A stretch of DNA of 64,000 nt, taken from Larix kaempferi (Eukaryota > Streptophyta > Pinopsida > Pinales > Pinaceae). Both the position numbers and the translations under genes were made by a program. Positions 12,301 through 22,648 of this stretch are shown in pieces; position 1 is the stretch's first letter, and every line of letters begins with the position of its first letter. The notes below the pieces were generated by a model that had not been told where the DNA came from, did not search any database, and saw nothing but the letters and a program-made list of their open reading frames with translations. The stretch spans positions 3,284,501 to 3,348,500 of the forward strand of contig BSBM01000461.1 in assembly GCA_027924585.1 (NCBI GenBank), given 5' to 3'.

Positions 12301-13875
12301 CATATGTGGATTGGAAAAATCGATTTGGCAAGAGGGATTCAAAAATTCTCCATTTGATCTTTGGCAAAAGTAATCCTCGTCTCAACTAGCATTCATCTCT
12401 TCATCCAGGTATGCTCCAAAGGTATGATCTTCTTCTTCCTTGAATCATCCATAATTTCTAAATCATAAAAACCCTAATTGATTAAAACCCTTATTTTTTT
12501 TTGGTTTTTCTTAGATCTACTTAGAGCTAGCCTTGCTTTTTCAAAGATATTAAAATCCCACCTCTATAGAATCCACCCCTAGTGGGATCTATAGTTTGGT
12601 GGTGATTGGGGTAAAATTGACACACTTTTCAAGGCAGAAAGCCCTCTTGAACCAAATCGCACTTCCTTGGAGAGGCTTGTTTTGGTTAGATCTAGCACAT
12701 GGGTAGGTGAGATCCCACTTGATTTGCAATCTACACACTTGATAACCTATACCCAGACTTTTACTTTGGTGATTTCTACCTTGTGGGCATCATTCCACAT
12801 TTTAAGGGATTAAAACCCCCTTTTTGAATTACTTGGCACCTTAAAACTCAGATCTAGTAAGATCTAACCCTTGGATTGACTTGATTTTCTAGATCCACAT
12901 AGATCGGTGCATAAGCTACTTGGATCTATAGTTTTGTGGCCATTGGGATTGATTTGGCCCACCTTATCCATCTTTTAGCCCTCCTTGAGCAAGGTCGCAC
13001 TCCCTTGGGTAAGTGAGTTTGTGCACTTTGAGGAAGTGGGTGGTTGAGATTTTTGTGGGGTTGGAACGGCCATACCTTGAAACCTAGGTCTAGAGTATCA
13101 TTTTTTGACGATCTGCCTTGGGGGTAGTATTCCTTGTTTTAAGGGATTGTGGTCCACTTAGGGTCATTTCATGAAATCCTAGATCTAGCTAGATCCAACC
13201 ATTCTATCTCAATTAGCCCACTTGACTTGACCTCTAGGTGTCCCGATCTACATTTTGACATACCTTTGACTCCATTAGTCCATCCAACAAGGCACTAGTC
13301 CTCCTCAAAGCAAGTCGCACTCCTTGGGAATTGTGTCAAACCATAGATCCGGCACATGGGTACTCCTAAATTCAACTTAGATCCATAGATCTACTCATTA
13401 CACATCATCTAGTGCCAATTGCATCCATTAACTCCACCTTGTGGGTCTACTTTAAACCATTTCATATATCCCAAGAAAGGTAGGACCCACTTGTGTAGCA
13501 TATGATACTATACCTTGTCATCATACCCAATTATGTGGCCTAAATCATACATTGGTTGAAACACTAATAATCTCTCAAACCACCTTCAACCATACTTTAA
13601 CTTCTAGGTCCACTCAACCTTGCATTGGTTTATGTAACTCATCATTTACTTATCCTTAGGAACCTTTGTTTGGGTCCAATCATCTGTGATTGGTTATAGG
13701 GTCTCCCCCTAGGTCTTTTTTCACCTTGATCTAAAGCGAAGAGTGCCTCGGTTGACGTGACTCCCACCTTGCATTGGGAACCGTGGCATCTCTTGGGTCA
13801 CCTCTTTATTTTCCTATCTCCTCTACCGTCCCGGATGGGATACCACTAGGGGCAACTACAAGTTGTGTGATAACA
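9387..13875 (+). repeat. 5' LTR of element C
   Basis: 4489 bp with a perfect 10-bp terminal inverted repeat. A probable promoter cluster (11733-11971) divides it into about 2.5 kb of U3 and nearly 2 kb of R/U5. No conserved protein is recognisable. Open frames of 60-122 codons occur but look fortuitous. The length is far above that of most plant gypsy LTRs. Confidence 0.95.
11733..11971 (+). promoter_or_regulatory. Promoter and polyadenylation region in the 5' LTR of element C
   Basis: GGATGACGTCATCC at 11733-11746 is a perfect 14-bp palindrome with a TGACGTCA core, the site bound by plant bZIP/TGA-type factors. A half-matching GGACGTCA lies at 11768-11775. TATTTAA at 11903-11909, within CTATTTAAGG, is the likely TATA box, and AATAAA at 11966-11971 a poly(A) signal, giving a short R region. 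All are repeated in the 3' LTR. Function is inferred from motif and spacing. Confidence 0.6.
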
Positions 13876-13879
13876 TTTT

Positions 13880-13897
13880 TGGCGCCGTTGCCGGGGA
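13880..13897 (+). other. Primer binding site of element C, tRNA-Asp type
   Basis: TGGCGCCGTTGCCGGGGA, four bases after the 5' LTR, is complementary to the 3' end of plant tRNA-Asp(GUC) including CCA as I know it. This primer is typical of Athila/Tat-type gypsy elements. It sets the orientation as plus. Confidence 0.88.
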
Positions 13898-13993
13898 GGT
13901 AGAGGCCTACCTTGGTTCAACATACCTTTGTATCTCTTTCTCTCCCTATGTTTCAAACGACATACATCTTGGTAGTAGAGCTTAAAAATCTAC

Positions 13994-15586
13994 CTGGAAA
14001 CTCCTAATCGTGACTCCGCTGAGGAGCGAGCTCATAGTCATCCTTACAACACTCGAAGTAAATCAAATCCAAATCAATTAGAAGGAACCCCACTCACCTA
14101 TCACAAAAGAGATCCTAAAGCCCAATCATCTAACTTCTTTTGGAAACTTGTTAACTCAGATTCTCCGAACCGTATCTTGGGATCCCCTTTGTTCAATTCG
14201 GTTCCTCTTTCATCTCCTAATCCTGACCCTATTTCAGCTCCAGTCAATCCAATGGCTGGACAAAGTCAATCCAACTCCGGGAACAACAACCAAAGCAATC
14301 CTCCTGTTACTCGTGCTTTTGGAAACAAGGCTAGGGCCTCTCCCTTAGACTTTTCTCAGATCTTGGGTGCTCCCCATAACCTGCCCGACAAGTACTTTGA
14401 AAAGATCCCAAAATTCAATGGGAACTGTGCCACCTCCATTGAGGACCACATAGCAAATGTCTGGGCTCACATGGAAGCTTATGGGGCTGAGGAAGAAGAT
14501 GTGTTTATAAGGGGTCTCTTTGCATCCTTGGAGGGTGATGCTCGCAAATGGTTTGACTGCTTGCCTGCATCATCAATCAATGGATATGATGTATTCACCG
14601 ATAAACTTAAGCAAGAGTGGTCAGTCAAGTTAGATGGGAGCTTCCTCTTACACCAACTTTTTGACATCAAAAAGAAGGAGAATGAGTCTGTCCATGAGTT
14701 TAACCAACGCTTTGATAAGACTGTTGCCAACATCCCAAGTAACATAAGGCCCCTTGATCAAGCCATTTTGATTCATTACCTCAATGCATATGAAGGTTAC
14801 CTGGGTTACCATCTAAAAGACAAAGACCCTAGTAGTTTGAAGATAGCACAAGATAATGCTAAGAAAGCGGAGGCAAACGCTGCTTCCATGGGCAAGAAAA
14901 ATTTCTTTGACCTAGTCAGTGGATCTTCCTCCAGATCTGAGCCTAAGTTTAAGAAAAATAAGGAACCTAGCAAAGATCCCAATGAAATGATGGAGAGCAT
15001 GCATGAAATGATGAAGAATTTAACTCTCCTGACTAGGGATCTAGCTAGGAGCAAAGAGGGGGATAGATATAGGCAGCCCTATGGCCCTAAACCCTATTGG
15101 AATCAACAAAAGAAGCCTAATGAAGGTGATAGAAGAAACCCTGTGAACCAAGCTTCACCTAAGCCTCCTATCATAAACTGGTCTGAAGAGCAAAAGTTGG
15201 AAGATCCTGAGTACACCACCCATGGTGATGATACCCCGGATTCTCCAAGGAGCATTAATTGGGTTGATGACTTAAAACTTGACAAGGACTTCGGAAGGAT
15301 TTTGATTGATCATGAGGAAGAGTCCATAGAAGAACCGAACCCTAGTTGTCCCATTTATGCTACTGAGCAAGTTAGTAGTACTAGTCAAGTTCCCCCTAAA
15401 ACCTATCAACGAAGAAAGGATGGCCAAAAGCCCATACCTTTTAGTGAAAAGAGAATCAATGAGTTGCCTAGTCCAGTGAGTGAGCCATTCCCTCTGCCTG
15501 AGTATGACTTTGATATCAATATCGAGAGAGAATTGGACAAAGTTATGCGTAACATTCCACTCACTGAGTTAATGAAAATCCCATAA
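13994..15586 (+). CDS. Gag of element C (capsid), start codon apparently CTG
   Basis: Open from just after a TAG near 13977 to TAA at 15584-15586. The natural start appears to be the codon before ETPNRDSAEERAHSHPYNTR, but this reads CTG (13994-13996) rather than ATG. The next in-frame ATG is near 14251. The capsid domain spans about 14380-14900: KIPKFNGNCATSIEDHI, FASLEGDARKWFDCLPASSI, FDIKKKENESVHEFNQRFD. A Lys-rich then Pro/Glu-rich tail follows, with no CCHC zinc knuckle. The same frame continues beyond the TAA into the protease. Forms the particle shell in intact relatives; probably packaged or completed by enzymes from another element. Confidence 0.88.
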   Translation: METPNRDSAEERAHSHPYNTRSKSNPNQLEGTPLTYHKRDPKAQSSNFFWKLVNSDSPNRILGSPLFNSVPLSSPNPDPISAPVNPMAGQSQSNSGNNNQSNPPVTRAFGNKARASPLDFSQILGAPHNLPDKYFEKIPKFNGNCATSIEDHIANVWAHMEAYGAEEEDVFIRGLFASLEGDARKWFDCLPASSINGYDVFTDKLKQEWSVKLDGSFLLHQLFDIKKKENESVHEFNQRFDKTVANIPSNIRPLDQAILIHYLNAYEGYLGYHLKDKDPSSLKIAQDNAKKAEANAASMGKKNFFDLVSGSSSRSEPKFKKNKEPSKDPNEMMESMHEMMKNLTLLTRDLARSKEGDRYRQPYGPKPYWNQQKKPNEGDRRNPVNQASPKPPIINWSEEQKLEDPEYTTHGDDTPDSPRSINWVDDLKLDKDFGRILIDHEEESIEEPNPSCPIYATEQVSSTSQVPPKTYQRRKDGQKPIPFSEKRINELPSPVSEPFPLPEYDFDINIERELDKVMRNIPLTELMKIP

Positions 15587-15598
15587 ATAAAGGAGCAA

Positions 15599-17224
15599 GT
15601 GGTAGAGTTTTTCGAGAGTATCCCTGAGACTGCCACAAGTAGTGGTGAAGGTTCATCTTCTCAAAACCCAGCACCTTGTGTTATGGTTGATGAAGAGGAT
15701 GACCCTCCCATCAACATCCAAACTTCCCTATATGAGAGAAAGAATGGTGGTCACCAACCATTTTATCTTACACTTCGCATTGGTGATACCCTTCTGCATA
15801 ATTGTATGTTCGATTCTGGTGCCTCCATGAATGTGATGCCTTTGCAAGTCATGGAATCCATGGGATTAAAAATAACTAGGCCTTATGGGAACGTTTGTGG
15901 GATTGACTCTAAACCAGTTAAAGTCTTTGGTTTGATTAAAAACTTGAGGGCTGACCTGTTTTCATGCCCCGACATATCCATGCTAATGGATATAGTAGTT
16001 ATAGATCTCCCTCCATCCTATGGAATGCTCATTTGTAGGAAGTGGTCCGCTGGGCTAGGGGGTCATCTTCAGATGGATTTATCATATGCTACTATCCCCA
16101 ACTCTGATGGGTCTTTGGTTAGGGTGTACCGGGAGCCATTTTATGATGGAGATCTTGAGAATTATGAGGATGGTGTGAGGAACACTTTTGGTGAGGGTGA
16201 GTTATTACCTGAAGGTATCTTCATGGTCATGAGTGGCCATGATGATGATCCTAGTCCAAAAAGGGAGAGTATTTGGAGATCATTTGGAGATGATAGTTCT
16301 TATGAGGAAGAAAGGGAAAGAGCCGAAGAAAACTTGGAGTCACTTCGGGGTGAAGTGTCAGAAGAGCTTAGGACTTTGAACCAACCTAGTAGCATAGGGC
16401 CACACATTGAACAACCCGAGCCCACTTCTCAACTAAACACTTCTGAAGTTAACTTTGACCAAATTAGAAGGGGTGAGTATATACCTAAGACAGTACATGA
16501 GTGGTTTTTCCTAGTTGACCTTAACACGGAAAGAGGAAGACAAGGCTTACCTCACATCACTCCTTGGGCAAATAACAATGAAGGAACGCACCTTCCCTCA
16601 TCTGAGGGGAATGATGAAGAACCAGTTAGTTATCACTTTTCTGATGTCCCTGATCATTTGTCCCATTTGTCCTTGGAGGATGGGGTTTTGAGGCAAGTGA
16701 ATGACAACTCTATGAGTTGGAAAGAACATGCCTTAATCCATGATGCCCCTAGGGAAGATTCTTCTTTGAATAATCTAGCCATCTTTCAGGAAGAACCCGC
16801 TGAGCCAAGTTGGGTTCCACCTTACCCTAGTTTCCTTTTGCCTAGTGAATTACCCATTGGTGAAGAGAATATGGACTCCACAGTCTCATTCCATACTCCT
16901 GCATCTTCACCAACATCTTTGGGTATAAGAGCTCAGAGTATGCCTAGATCAAGTCCTAGTCGTATGTCCTTTCCTACTGACCATCTGGCATCTTTAGAAA
17001 ATATGTCCATTCCTATCCCATCTGGAGAAGGTAGTAGCAGAAGTATTGAAAATCAAAACCTGCCACCCATAGCCCATGCTGAAAGTGATGAGGATGTTGA
17101 TAAAGAATTCTGGACTGTGGGGGAAACTCCAAAGTATATCATTCACCCACAAGTAGAAGGTCCTCCTAGGAGAATAGTAAGAGAAGTCTTGATTGGTAGG
17201 GTAGCTGTACCTTTAGACGGTTGA
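15599..17224 (+). CDS. Aspartic protease ORF of element C with long acidic linker
   Basis: 541 codons in the gag frame, separated from gag only by TAA. After a short Glu/Ser-rich lead the protease has MFDSGASMNVMPLQVMESMG (Asp-Ser-Gly-Ala), GIDSKPVKVFGLI and a final DIVVIDLPPSYGMLICRKW, matching the retropepsin fold used by Tat/Athila-type elements. From about residue 200 to the end it is acidic, Ser/Pro-rich and probably disordered, where RT would normally begin. It stops at TGA 17222-17224, but the frame stays open to 17549. It would mature Gag. Confidence 0.85.
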   Translation: MVEFFESIPETATSSGEGSSSQNPAPCVMVDEEDDPPINIQTSLYERKNGGHQPFYLTLRIGDTLLHNCMFDSGASMNVMPLQVMESMGLKITRPYGNVCGIDSKPVKVFGLIKNLRADLFSCPDISMLMDIVVIDLPPSYGMLICRKWSAGLGGHLQMDLSYATIPNSDGSLVRVYREPFYDGDLENYEDGVRNTFGEGELLPEGIFMVMSGHDDDPSPKRESIWRSFGDDSSYEEERERAEENLESLRGEVSEELRTLNQPSSIGPHIEQPEPTSQLNTSEVNFDQIRRGEYIPKTVHEWFFLVDLNTERGRQGLPHITPWANNNEGTHLPSSEGNDEEPVSYHFSDVPDHLSHLSLEDGVLRQVNDNSMSWKEHALIHDAPREDSSLNNLAIFQEEPAEPSWVPPYPSFLLPSELPIGEENMDSTVSFHTPASSPTSLGIRAQSMPRSSPSRMSFPTDHLASLENMSIPIPSGEGSSRSIENQNLPPIAHAESDEDVDKEFWTVGETPKYIIHPQVEGPPRRIVREVLIGRVAVPLDG

Positions 17225-17551
17225 TCTCCCAGATTTGATGCAATTCCTCCTAATAGGAATTCAAGCATAGTTACACCTCAACCTCGATGCAATTCCGATA
17301 TCCAACCTATTCCTGAACGTGTTATTGAAGCCATCCCTCAGTCTGTAAATCACCGAAGGTTCGAAATTGGTGATAGGGTCGTAATGCCTAATGATTTATT
17401 TTATATACGATCCAGGGGATCAGGTGAATTTTGGATTGGACCGCTCACTGTTGAGCGCTGCATGGGTGAGATGTGTTTTCTCACCACTGGGATTGGCCAA
17501 CGTATCTTACTCCCTATCAACCAGAGGGAGTTAAGGGATTATCATCCCTGA
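17225..17551 (+). pseudogene. Integrase C-terminal-like tail of element C, in frame after TGA
   Basis: Reading through TGA at 17222 gives about 108 more codons in the same frame, ending at TGA 17549-17551. The second half reads RRFEIGDRVVMPNDLFYI, then EFWIGPLTVERCMG and LLPINQRELRDYHP. The order GD-V, W-x-GP, closing strand and L-R-x-YH matches the GPY/F module at the end of gypsy integrases. The integrase zinc and D,D,E core are absent. It is either the scar of a pol deletion or a retained module. Similarity was judged by eye. Confidence 0.6.
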
Positions 17552-18155
17552 TCTTCCCTGATATGCCTTGCCTTGCCTGTCTAGAGTAGGTAGCTTCTGA
17601 ATAAGCTCACTTGAGCAGTAGGATTTGTGTGATTTTTCTTTTTCTGTGTGATGAGTATTGCCCCTTTTCTTTTCTGTTTGGAGTGTCTTCTTGTCTGTAT
17701 CTTCTTTATTGAGTTGAGCCTTGCTCCTTCCTAAGCTTGTCTTTTCTCTTGCATGCATTAAAGAACGTTTAATTTCCGTTTACATTTTTGGTTGCCTGTG
17801 CAAGTGAGATTGCCTGCTTGAAAAAGTTTTCTTGTCCTCCTGCACAGTAATAAAAAAAAAAAATAATGAATGATGAATAAATGACATATGCCATGTTAGT
17901 GTAAATTTTTCTTTTACGCATTTCAGTTTCTTTTTTAGAATAGATTTCATTTTAAGTTTTATTTTATATTTGTCCCATACATGCTCCATGAGGTATTCTA
18001 GTGTTTATGAACGCAGGAACAGGTGCAAAATAAAAGATGAAAGCAAGGATGGTGCAGTGCTGGATTGAAGATTAATGCAGAGCAGATCGAGACCAGAGAT
18101 TCTGAGGTTCTCAAGCGCTCTCTCCCTTAGAGCACTTGTCCCAGCTGGAGCCATA
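17552..18155 (+). other. 3' untranslated region of element C
   Basis: About 600 bp between the last stop and the 3' LTR, with no coding. It contains a T-rich stretch, an A-run near 17851 and a purine-rich segment near 18030-18050. The bases directly before the LTR (GCTGGAGCCATA) do not form a convincing polypurine tract. Confidence 0.6.
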
Positions 18156-21100
18156 TGTTATCACACCATAGTAGCAGGGCTACTATGCTTGCTTAGCAGA
18201 TATCTGCACATTCCAGAGCTTCCATTCTTCAGAGCATGGCTATGATGATTGTATATTTTGTGATCACTCATGATCAGAGCAGTATATTATTGAGACTTAT
18301 GTTTGACCTTGTGTCAAGGCCGAGCCTTGAGAGTTCAGATTTGATGACCGATGTGACCCCTTTATCCCATACAGTTTCAGTTCAGTGCTTAGAGATGTAG
18401 TGCAGCAGTGTTTCAGATGGTATATGATGATTATTGCTATGATGATGTTGTATGATCTATGGATATCTTATCACTGACTGTGGATTATTATCTTGTTGAT
18501 TTAGTCATGTTCACAGCATCTGCTTGGTATATTATTCCTGATGTGGCAAACTATTTAAAACGAACTATAAATCATAAAATGGACAATTGCTTGCACATTT
18601 AGGTCATTTAACAAAACCCACTGGTTTTCCACCTTACATAGATATGGTCTTCCCTGACACCAGTTGTCTGCTAGTGTAGGCTCCATATTCACTTGACTCC
18701 ATCCATACATGACTTTCCTATTTGAATTTATACCTTGACCTATCTCATTTGACTTTCTGATACTGAGGACTTCCCCATTTTTCTACCTCTCTGTTTGGAC
18801 CGCATCCCTGTATATTCAGTGTCTCAGCTCTAAGTTGGTGACAAAACTTGCATTTGTTGAGTTGGATTGTAGGCCTAAATCATTCTGGTCGGTTGTCCCG
18901 ATGTTTGGCATTGGCTCGAACTCCCCCTAGTCACTTGAGATGTTGTTGGCTAAAACTGAAAGCTCATGTTCTACCTATGGAAACTTATAAATTCACCCAT
19001 GTAAACCAAAAAGGGCAAGAGCGATGAACAGCTAAAAATACTCCTCGAAGAGTATAAGAAAGGTCCAAAAAGCAATGGTTCTTAAAAGTTATATCTAAAC
19101 AATTGCTGACCTTATATGTATTTGAAAACATGCCCTGGATGCAAGCTGCAACTAGTTGTTCTTATCAGCACACCTGAGATCCGAAGGGTTATGTAGGACA
19201 AAAAGGCCATGAAATGAAATTGAATGATCCTAATGAACCTGGATCAACTTGATGTAGACATGATGCCTAAGTTGAATAAGCACTCTCTGAACAACTTATC
19301 CATTTGTGAGGCACAGCCATCCCCCGTGTTATTTAGTCCAGCACAGAGTTTGTAGCTTCCCCCTTCTCCCAGTCCAAAGTATTTTTGAGTTAAGTTAGAC
19401 AAGTCAACCCCTTGGCCCAACCTTGTTCCTAGCCTTCATCCTTCACTAGCAGTTTAACCATGTCCAATGGGTGAGTTTGTCATTTGAACTATTGTGCAAG
19501 TAATTTTATATAACAAAGGAATATGCCAACTTGATTAATGCCACTGAATGAATGTTATACTTTGAGCTTGGCTGTGAGAATGATTAGAGAAGCATGTCTT
19601 AGTCTACTGATGTGATTTATCCTTGGTTGTATATTATTGGGATCAGTGATGATGTGGGCCATGTATATATACCTATTGATGATGATTGATGGTCCCACAT
19701 ACTTGATGATGATATCATATGATGGACATATGATGCAGATGATGATTGATGTAGTTCAACAGATTTATTTATTACTTCAAATCAGCAGATTATGCATTGT
19801 CCATATATGGTGGACCCTACAGCTGGCCCAATAGGGCAACCCATGGTGTATGAGTACACATTTCTAGTGGATTTGGGTCTTCTGGATCAAATGAGACACT
19901 TATATTTCAGTTCCGGGCACTTCTGACAGTGATTGATGCAGTTTTACACTTGTTGACCAGATTTGGGGTTGATTTCCCAGCCTGAGCAGCAGGGGCCATG
20001 AGAGGCCAGTTCACCTAGGGCGTTGTATGAGCAGGGAGTGGTCCAACCACTTGTTTTTACCATTTACCCCCCCTTCTGGAGAGCCTGGTGGGCTTAGTTG
20101 GACAACGCAGATGCCCTGGGAGGCAGTTTTGGCACTTTCACAATTACCGAGGCAGTAAAAAAATGGGATAAAGTGGTCGTTGAGGAATTCGATTTGGGCG
20201 ATTGAGGCAAGGTTTTGGCATTTGGTTTTCACAGAGGTCTTCCAGGGTGACCCCACTATCTTCCAGCCAATTTTCACCATGTGGGTAGGCCCACATCGAT
20301 CACAGGAGGTCTTTTACTACTTGTCTGTCACAGATTTTGAGGACAGATTTGATCATTTATATTATCTTGGACATATTTTATTATTTTATTGTGCCTTGGG
20401 GATGAGCTAGTAAGGATTGATGCCTCCTAGCCCCGCCATGTGCTTATGATGTCATGTCCTAGTCATTATGAGGTGGATTTTTGTACTTTTACCCCTCTAG
20501 TGGATGACGTCATCCTCCTTTTGTACCATTTAGTTAGGACGTCATCATTATATTGGGTGATCCATGTGATGTATTGTTATGATTTATTATTAGCCGTTGA
20601 TTAGATCTTTTGATCTTTTAATCTTAGTCACTCATGTAAAAAGTGGTTAGGATTGTACTCTCTCCCCATCCTATTTAAGGAGGGAGCCTCTGATTGTAAA
20701 ATCATCTAGAGATTTTTGGGCTCTTGGCTCTTGGAATAAAATTTCTATCTTTGGAGTACATGCTTGGGTTGGAGTGGATGTTGGTTGTTTTGATTGTAAA
20801 TGCTTTTGTACATTGCACTGGAGGATCTATTGTAGCTATCTTGCATATTTGCCATATCTTTTTACAGGTTTTGAAAACTTCTTCAACAAGTGCGAATTGG
20901 TGGGGAGGCTTGCCCTTCAAGCTTGGAGGAGGACGTTTTGGGTTAAACAGGGAGTGGTTTTGTCTTTGCACCAACTATTATTTGCTTATCTCTTTCTTGC
21001 TTGTATCTACCCTCAACATGTTAAACTGATTGATGCTTTGCTCCTTGGTTTTGACAGGTTAGAGGGACTCATATGTGGATTGGAAAAATTGATTTGGCAA

Positions 21101-22643
21101 GAGGGCTTCAAAAATTCTCCATTTGATCTTTGGCAAAATTAATCCTAGTCTCAACTAGCATTCATCTCTTCATCCAGGTATGCTCCAAAGGTATGATCTT
21201 CTTCTTCCTTGAATCATCCATAATTTCTAAATCATAAAAACCCTAATTGATTAAAACCCTTATTTTTTTTTGGTTTTTCTTAGATCTACTTAGAGCTAGC
21301 CTTGCTTTTGAAAAGATATTAAAATCCCACCTCTATAGCATCCACCCCTAGTGGGATCTATAGTTTGGTGGTGATTGGGGTAAAATTGACACACTTTTCA
21401 AGGCAGAAAGCCCTCTTGAACCAAATCGCACTTCCTTGGAGAGGCTTGTTTTGGTTAGATCTAGCGCATGGGTAGGTGAGATCCCACTTGATTTGCAATC
21501 TACACACTTGATAACCTATACCCAGACTTTTACTTTGTGATTACTACCTTGTGGGCATCATTCCACATTTTAAGGGATTAAAACCCCCTTTTTGAATTAT
21601 TTGGCACCTTAAAACTCAGATCTAGTAAGATCTAACCCTTGGATTGACTTGATTTTCTAGATCCACATAGATCGGTGCATAAGATACTTGGATCTACAGT
21701 TTGGTGGCCATTGGGCTTGATTTGGCCCACCTTATCCATCTTTTAGACCTCCTTGATTAAGGTCGCACTCCCTTGGGTAAGTGAGTTTGTCCACTTTGAG
21801 GAAGTGGGTGGTTGAGATTTTTGTGGGGTTGGAATGGCCATACCTTGAAACCTAGGTCTAGAGTATCATTTTGTGACGATCTGCCTTGGGGGTAGCATTC
21901 CTTGTTTTAAGGGATTGTGGTCCACTTAGGGTCATTTCATGAAATCCTAGATCTAGCTAGATCCAACCATTCTATCTCAATTAGCCCACTTGACTTGACC
22001 TCTAGGTGTCCCGATCTACATTTTGACATACCTTTGACTCCATTAGCCCATCCAACAAGGCACTAGTCCTCCTCAAAGCAAGTCGCACTCCTTGGGAATT
22101 GTGTCAAACCATAGATCCGGCACATGGGTACTCCTAAATTCAACTTAGATCCATAGATCTACTCATTACACATCATCTAGTGCCAATTGCATCCATTAAC
22201 TCCACCTTGTGGGTCTACTTTAAACCATTTCACATATCCCAAGAAAGGTAGGACCCATTTGTGTAGCATATGATACTATACCTTGTCATCATACCCAATT
22301 ATGTGGCCTAAATCATACATTGGTTGAAACACTAATAATCTCTCAATCCACGTTCAACCATACTTTAACTTCTAGGTCCACTCAACCTTGCTTTGGTTTC
22401 CGTAACTCATCATTTACTTATCCTTAGGAACCTTTGTTTGGGTCCAATCATCTGTGATTGGTTATAAGGTCTCCCCCTAGGTCTTGTTTCACCTTGATCT
22501 AAAGCGAAGAGTGCCTCGGTTGACTTGACTCCCACCTTGCATTGGGAACCGTGGCATCTCTTGGGTCACCTCTTTAGTTGCCTATCTCCTCTATCGTCCC
22601 GGATGGGATACCACTAGGGACAACTACAAGTTGTGTGATAACA
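18156..22643 (+). repeat. 3' LTR of element C
   Basis: 4488 bp, collinear with 9387-13875 along its whole length and with the same perfect 10-bp terminal inverted repeat. Scattered substitutions, mostly transitions, and one-base indels separate the copies. It is followed by the TSD TGACC and then by gag of element B on the minus strand. Confidence 0.95.
20502..20740 (+). promoter_or_regulatory. Promoter and polyadenylation region in the 3' LTR of element C
   Basis: Carries the same set as the 5' LTR: palindrome GGATGACGTCATCC (20502-20515), GGACGTCA (20537-20544), TATTTAA (20672-20678) and AATAAA (20735-20740). All four are unchanged, while neighbouring bases have drifted. In this copy the promoter would read outward into element B sequence. 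Confidence 0.58.
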
Positions 22644-22648
22644 TGACC
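22644..22648. repeat. Target site duplication of element C (right)
   Basis: TGACC, identical to 9382-9386. It lies within the codons of a gag zinc knuckle of element B. Confidence 0.95.

Larger units (their letters stand above)
9387..22643 (+). mobile_element. Element C: non-autonomous Ty3/gypsy-type gag-protease element with 4.5-kb LTRs
   Basis: Bounded by two direct repeats of about 4489 bp (9387-13875, 18156-22643), each beginning TGTTATCACA and ending with its exact inverse TGTGATAACA, and by a 5-bp TSD. The internal region is only about 4.3 kb, shorter than one LTR. It has a primer site matching tRNA-Asp, a gag, an aspartic protease and a tail resembling the integrase C-terminal domain. 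I find no RT, RNase H or integrase core. This resembles plant non-autonomous elements that keep gag (TR-GAG type). The two LTRs differ at 12 positions in the first ~330 bp and less in other samples, so it is fairly young. Confidence 0.95.

Noticed and set aside
12005-12373. 122-codon open frame in the element C LTR, also at 20774-21142
   Set aside because: Present twice only because the LTR is repeated; aromatic-rich composition, no domain, and an overlapping frame of similar length. Not evidence of a gene.
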